Shown here: positions 61,523-64,000 of the stretch, in pieces
How the letters are laid out: the number at the start of each line of letters is the position of its first letter
Position numbering within the stretch: position 1 is the first letter of the stretch
NCBI GenBank assembly: GCA_045615885.1
Contig: JAZLFR010000031.1
Coordinates: 22,064-86,063 of the forward strand
Source: UBA1765 sp045615885
GTDB lineage: Bacteria; Fibrobacterota; Fibrobacteria; Fibrobacterales; Fibrobacteraceae
DNA: 64,000 nucleotides
Direction: 5' to 3'
Notes under the pieces: generated by a model
The model's database searches: none
The model's input: only the letters and a program-made list of their open reading frames with translations
Told to the model about the DNA's origin: nothing
Program-made: the position numbers and the translations under genes

Positions 61523-63772
61523 ATGAATCTTAAATTCGGCATTGTTCCAGTTTGCATTTCACTTCTTTCCGTGACGCTGCACGCCGCTCCAACGGAGCAG
61601 GAGGCGGTTGTGCCGGGCGAATTCCAGAACAAGGTGATTCGCGCAGAATACATGCAGCATATTGCCGAAGATTCATCTGCAAACGAAACCGTCAGAGAAT
61701 TTGCAAAGGCTGCAAGCCTGTTCTACAGCGGTAAATGGGACGAAGCCGATGCGGCCTATGAAACGCTTTTGAATAAAGACAAAGCCTTGAACGGGAACAT
61801 ACTCCTTCGCAAGGCTAAAATCAAGTTCAACAGAAAAGACTACGCAGGCATGCGCGAAATTCTTGCAAAATCTGCAACCGAACTTACCTCCAGCAATTTC
61901 GAACAGACTGCCCTCTTTTTGCGTACCGAAGCCTCCATCATAGATACGGCTCTGAACGACAAAGACAAGGCCGACTCCATAGAAGCCTACCTGAACAAAT
62001 ACCAAAAGGGCGAACGTTCCACGGCACTCCGTTTTCAATACGCAAAGCTTTCTGAAGCAATAGGCAACAAGAAGAATGCAAAGAAGGCCTACCTGCGCGT
62101 GCTTGCAGCCGGTGGCGACAAGGCCGATTCTTCATTTGCAGCCGTGCGACGTTTACGCGATAGCGACACCAAGGAAGAAACCTTGCAAGAAAAGTGGGCC
62201 TACGCAAAGCTCGCCTGCAACAACGCCCCTGCAGAAGAATGCCTTGCGCTGATTGATTCTGTAATTGCAATGGACATCGCAACGGCACCAGCAAAAAATG
62301 ATTCCGCGACACTTGAAAATGCAGAAGATTCCCTGCTCAACAGACTGCCGCCAAGCAACTTTGACCTAGACACCCGCAAGACCATTTGGGAAAAGCGCGC
62401 AGTAGCGCTCCGTGGCGCAGGCCGTGACGAAGAATCCTACAGGCAGTTCCGTTTTTTGATTGATTCCGTGGAGGCGAAGGCACTATGGATCAACTCCTCA
62501 TTAAAGCTTTTGCGCAAAGATGAAACGAGAAACGAAGCGGCCATTGCAGAACTTGACAAACGCCTTGCAGAAGCCAACAAGTTCGGCAAGGAAAACGCAA
62601 ACAACCTGTGGTTGCGCGGTTTTGAGTTTGAGCAGAAAAAGAAATACACAAAAGCAATCGAATGCTACAAGCAGCTTGCTAACGCAAAGTTCGGCAGCAA
62701 CAATCGCCGCCAATGGGCAATGTTCCGCGTGGGCCTTGTCTATATTAAAATGGAAAAGTATGCCGAGGCAGAAAAGGCTTTCCTTGAAGCAAAAAAATTG
62801 CCGTTCACATGGAGCGCAAGCGGTGCACGCATGTTCCTGGGCGATGCCTACATGGCACAGGGCAAGGATTCGCTCGCACGCGAAGCCTACCTCGACTGCA
62901 TCAAGGACTTCCCGCTCGGTTACTACGCACACCGCAGCCGCTTGAAGCTTGAAGAAAACAAGCTTTTGCCACGCGAACAGATTCCGTATGTTCACGGCGT
63001 TGAAATGTCTGAAGCCGATGCAATCAACTGGGTTAAAAAGCAGCAATCCAAAAAGGGAAGCTACTCCGTCGATGCCTACAAGAAGGTGGAAAAGCTTTTG
63101 CAGTACGGTTTTGCCGATGAAGCAATCGAAATGTTCCAGAGCGAATTTTCAAAGAACTCCAAACGCCTGGAATTCCTCTTTGCCTACGGTAACCTGTTCA
63201 CGAACTATGGAGAAACAGCTCTCGCCTACCGCATGGCTCGCGCCTTCCAGAACAACATCGCCCGCGGCGTCCTTGCCAACGCACCGGTTTCTGTTCTCCG
63301 CTTCTTGTACCCTGTTCCATACAAATCTCAAGTCCTGAAATACGCAGGCACAAGCATTGACCCTTACTTCGTATATAGCGTAATGCGCCAGGAGTCCATT
63401 TTCGACTTCCAGATTGCTTCGCCCGTCGGTGCACGCGGCCTGCTGCAAATTATGCCGGCAACAGGCAAGAACCTCGCAAACCTTGAACAGATCGAAAACT
63501 TCAATCCAGACATGCTCTACAACGGCTACATGAACATTCGCCTTGGCATTCGCTACCTGATTGACCTGAAGCGCGAATACAAGGACGATTACATGTATGT
63601 GCTCGGCAACTACAATGCCGGTCCCAAGCCGACAAAGCGTTGGCAGGCAGCAGGCGAAGGTTTGCCATGGGACATTCGCGCCGAAGACGTCAGCTACTGG
63701 GAAACCAGGGATTACGTAAAGCGCTGCATGGGCAACTACTGGATCTATACGGAAATCTATGATTCTTTGTAA
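61523..63772 (+). CDS. slt: Soluble lytic murein transglycosylase with TPR-like superhelix
   Basis: 749 residues, exported (signal peptide ends near TLHAA). The bulk (about residues 40-590) is helical TPR-like repeats (KWDEADAAYETLLNKDKALN, KAIECYKQLANAKFGSNNRR, KYAEAEKAFLEAKKLPF), as in the Slt70 doughnut. The C-terminal domain is a lysozyme-like family-1 transglycosylase: VMRQESIFDFQIASPVGARG with catalytic Glu in RQES, LLQIMPATG, and GNYNAGPKPTKRW. It cuts peptidoglycan to give 1,6-anhydroMurNAc ends. GGAG lies 7 nt before ATG 61523, at the edge of the repeat element. Confidence 0.94.
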   Translation: MNLKFGIVPVCISLLSVTLHAAPTEQEAVVPGEFQNKVIRAEYMQHIAEDSSANETVREFAKAASLFYSGKWDEADAAYETLLNKDKALNGNILLRKAKIKFNRKDYAGMREILAKSATELTSSNFEQTALFLRTEASIIDTALNDKDKADSIEAYLNKYQKGERSTALRFQYAKLSEAIGNKKNAKKAYLRVLAAGGDKADSSFAAVRRLRDSDTKEETLQEKWAYAKLACNNAPAEECLALIDSVIAMDIATAPAKNDSATLENAEDSLLNRLPPSNFDLDTRKTIWEKRAVALRGAGRDEESYRQFRFLIDSVEAKALWINSSLKLLRKDETRNEAAIAELDKRLAEANKFGKENANNLWLRGFEFEQKKKYTKAIECYKQLANAKFGSNNRRQWAMFRVGLVYIKMEKYAEAEKAFLEAKKLPFTWSASGARMFLGDAYMAQGKDSLAREAYLDCIKDFPLGYYAHRSRLKLEENKLLPREQIPYVHGVEMSEADAINWVKKQQSKKGSYSVDAYKKVEKLLQYGFADEAIEMFQSEFSKNSKRLEFLFAYGNLFTNYGETALAYRMARAFQNNIARGVLANAPVSVLRFLYPVPYKSQVLKYAGTSIDPYFVYSVMRQESIFDFQIASPVGARGLLQIMPATGKNLANLEQIENFNPDMLYNGYMNIRLGIRYLIDLKREYKDDYMYVLGNYNAGPKPTKRWQAAGEGLPWDIRAEDVSYWETRDYVKRCMGNYWIYTEIYDSL

Positions 63773-64000
63773 TGGAGGACAGAAGACAGAGAACAGAGGA
63801 CAGAAAATAGTCGGAAGACGGAAGACAGAAGACGGAAGCAGGAATCAGTGACAGGAGTCAGGAACTGTAACTTACCATGTTCTGGATTGCTTCAATCCTA
63901 CGGATTTCGCAATGACATTCCATTATTCATTATTCATTTTTAATTGTTAATTGAACTATCTGTCGACAGGCATCAGCCTACAACCGACAACACTGGAAAA
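63773..64000. repeat. Heptanucleotide mosaic element 5 (inverted, cut by window edge)
   Basis: Starts at the slt stop codon. Purine heptads (AGAAGAC, AGAGAAC, AGACGGA, about 63773-63835), then the complement of the CTGACTCCTGT tract, a REP-like module (63877-63921), an AT stretch (CATTATTCATTATTC) and the complement of CGGCTGTAGGCTGATGCCTGT. The minus strand matches element 3 from about 56290 to 56430, except that element 3 has about 37 extra bases making the second REP arm. Confidence 0.8.
63877..63921. repeat. REP-like module, single-arm copy
   Basis: Minus strand reads ggaatGTCATTGCGAAATCC, then TAGGATTGAAGCAATCCAGA. It is nearly identical to 56314-56356 but lacks the CTGGATGGC...CGCCATGAC arm. 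Confidence 0.7.

Overview
The window most likely comes from Fibrobacter (phylum Fibrobacterota), F. succinogenes or a close relative. The pointers are lipoproteins built from a lipobox, a long Ser-rich linker and C-terminal FISUMP domains (the 'Fibrobacter succinogenes major paralogous' domain), a full-length SprA translocon protein of the type IX secretion system, and ordinary Gram-negative envelope genes (RlpA, MCE/MlaD, MacAB, Slt). This assignment is an inference from gene content; no rRNA or tRNA gene was seen. The DNA is densely coding, with many 1-35 bp gene overlaps and several TTG starts.

Layout. 0-2 kb: the 3' end of rplS and two overlapping CRP-like regulator genes, closed by a bidirectional terminator. 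2-7.3 kb: rnc and a peptide-type binding lipoprotein on the minus strand, divergent from a TAXI receptor lipoprotein and a GltS glutamate carrier. 7.2-10.2 kb: trmO, prfA, prmC. 10-13.3 kb (minus): rlpA, a large TPR lipoprotein, a flavin reductase. 13.5-17.6 kb: an NhaC antiporter, a periplasmic thioredoxin-like protein, an exported nitroreductase, a truncated HAD gene and an exported PL14-like protein. 17.7-22.5 kb: three Ser-linker lipoproteins, two with FISUMP domains. 22.8-24.8 kb: mazG and dprA, divergent with start codons 1 bp apart, then an ftsB-like gene. 24.8-39.4 kb (minus): a compact cluster of sprA, lepB (with a large insertion), an Ig-like lipoprotein, a DnaQ-DinG helicase and an XPB-like domain protein. 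40-42 kb: a lone AIPR-family (abortive infection) gene, preceded downstream by a degenerate ~94 bp repeat region. 42.5-48.2 kb: an LRR protein, an S41 protease lipoprotein and a MacB/MacA export system. 48.3-52.6 kb: a membrane-anchored binding protein next to a diguanylate cyclase, then a CDF metal transporter. 53-56 kb: an M16 peptidase pair. 56.6-63.8 kb: an exported unknown protein, TrmH, an MCE protein, HPr and enzyme I, and a TPR-Slt lytic transglycosylase.

The most unusual feature is outside the genes. From 46.4 kb to the right edge, five intergenic spaces are filled, flush with the flanking genes, by related mosaics of degenerate heptanucleotide repeats (TAGGATC, TAGGGTA, GACGAGA/AAAGACG, CTTTCGT, TTACTAG). 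These are joined to fixed modules, small 5-bp hairpins and a REP-like palindrome. The modules keep one order, but the whole element is inverted at 61.2 and 63.8 kb relative to 46.5, 52.6 and 56.0 kb. The same heptads run into coding sequence twice: they make the charged N-terminus of the second M16 lipoprotein and the last residues and stop codon of the CDF transporter. One copy carries a four-run GGG-N4 quadruplex motif.

No transposase, integrase, CRISPR array or prophage was seen. The only gene of a known defence family is the AIPR gene.
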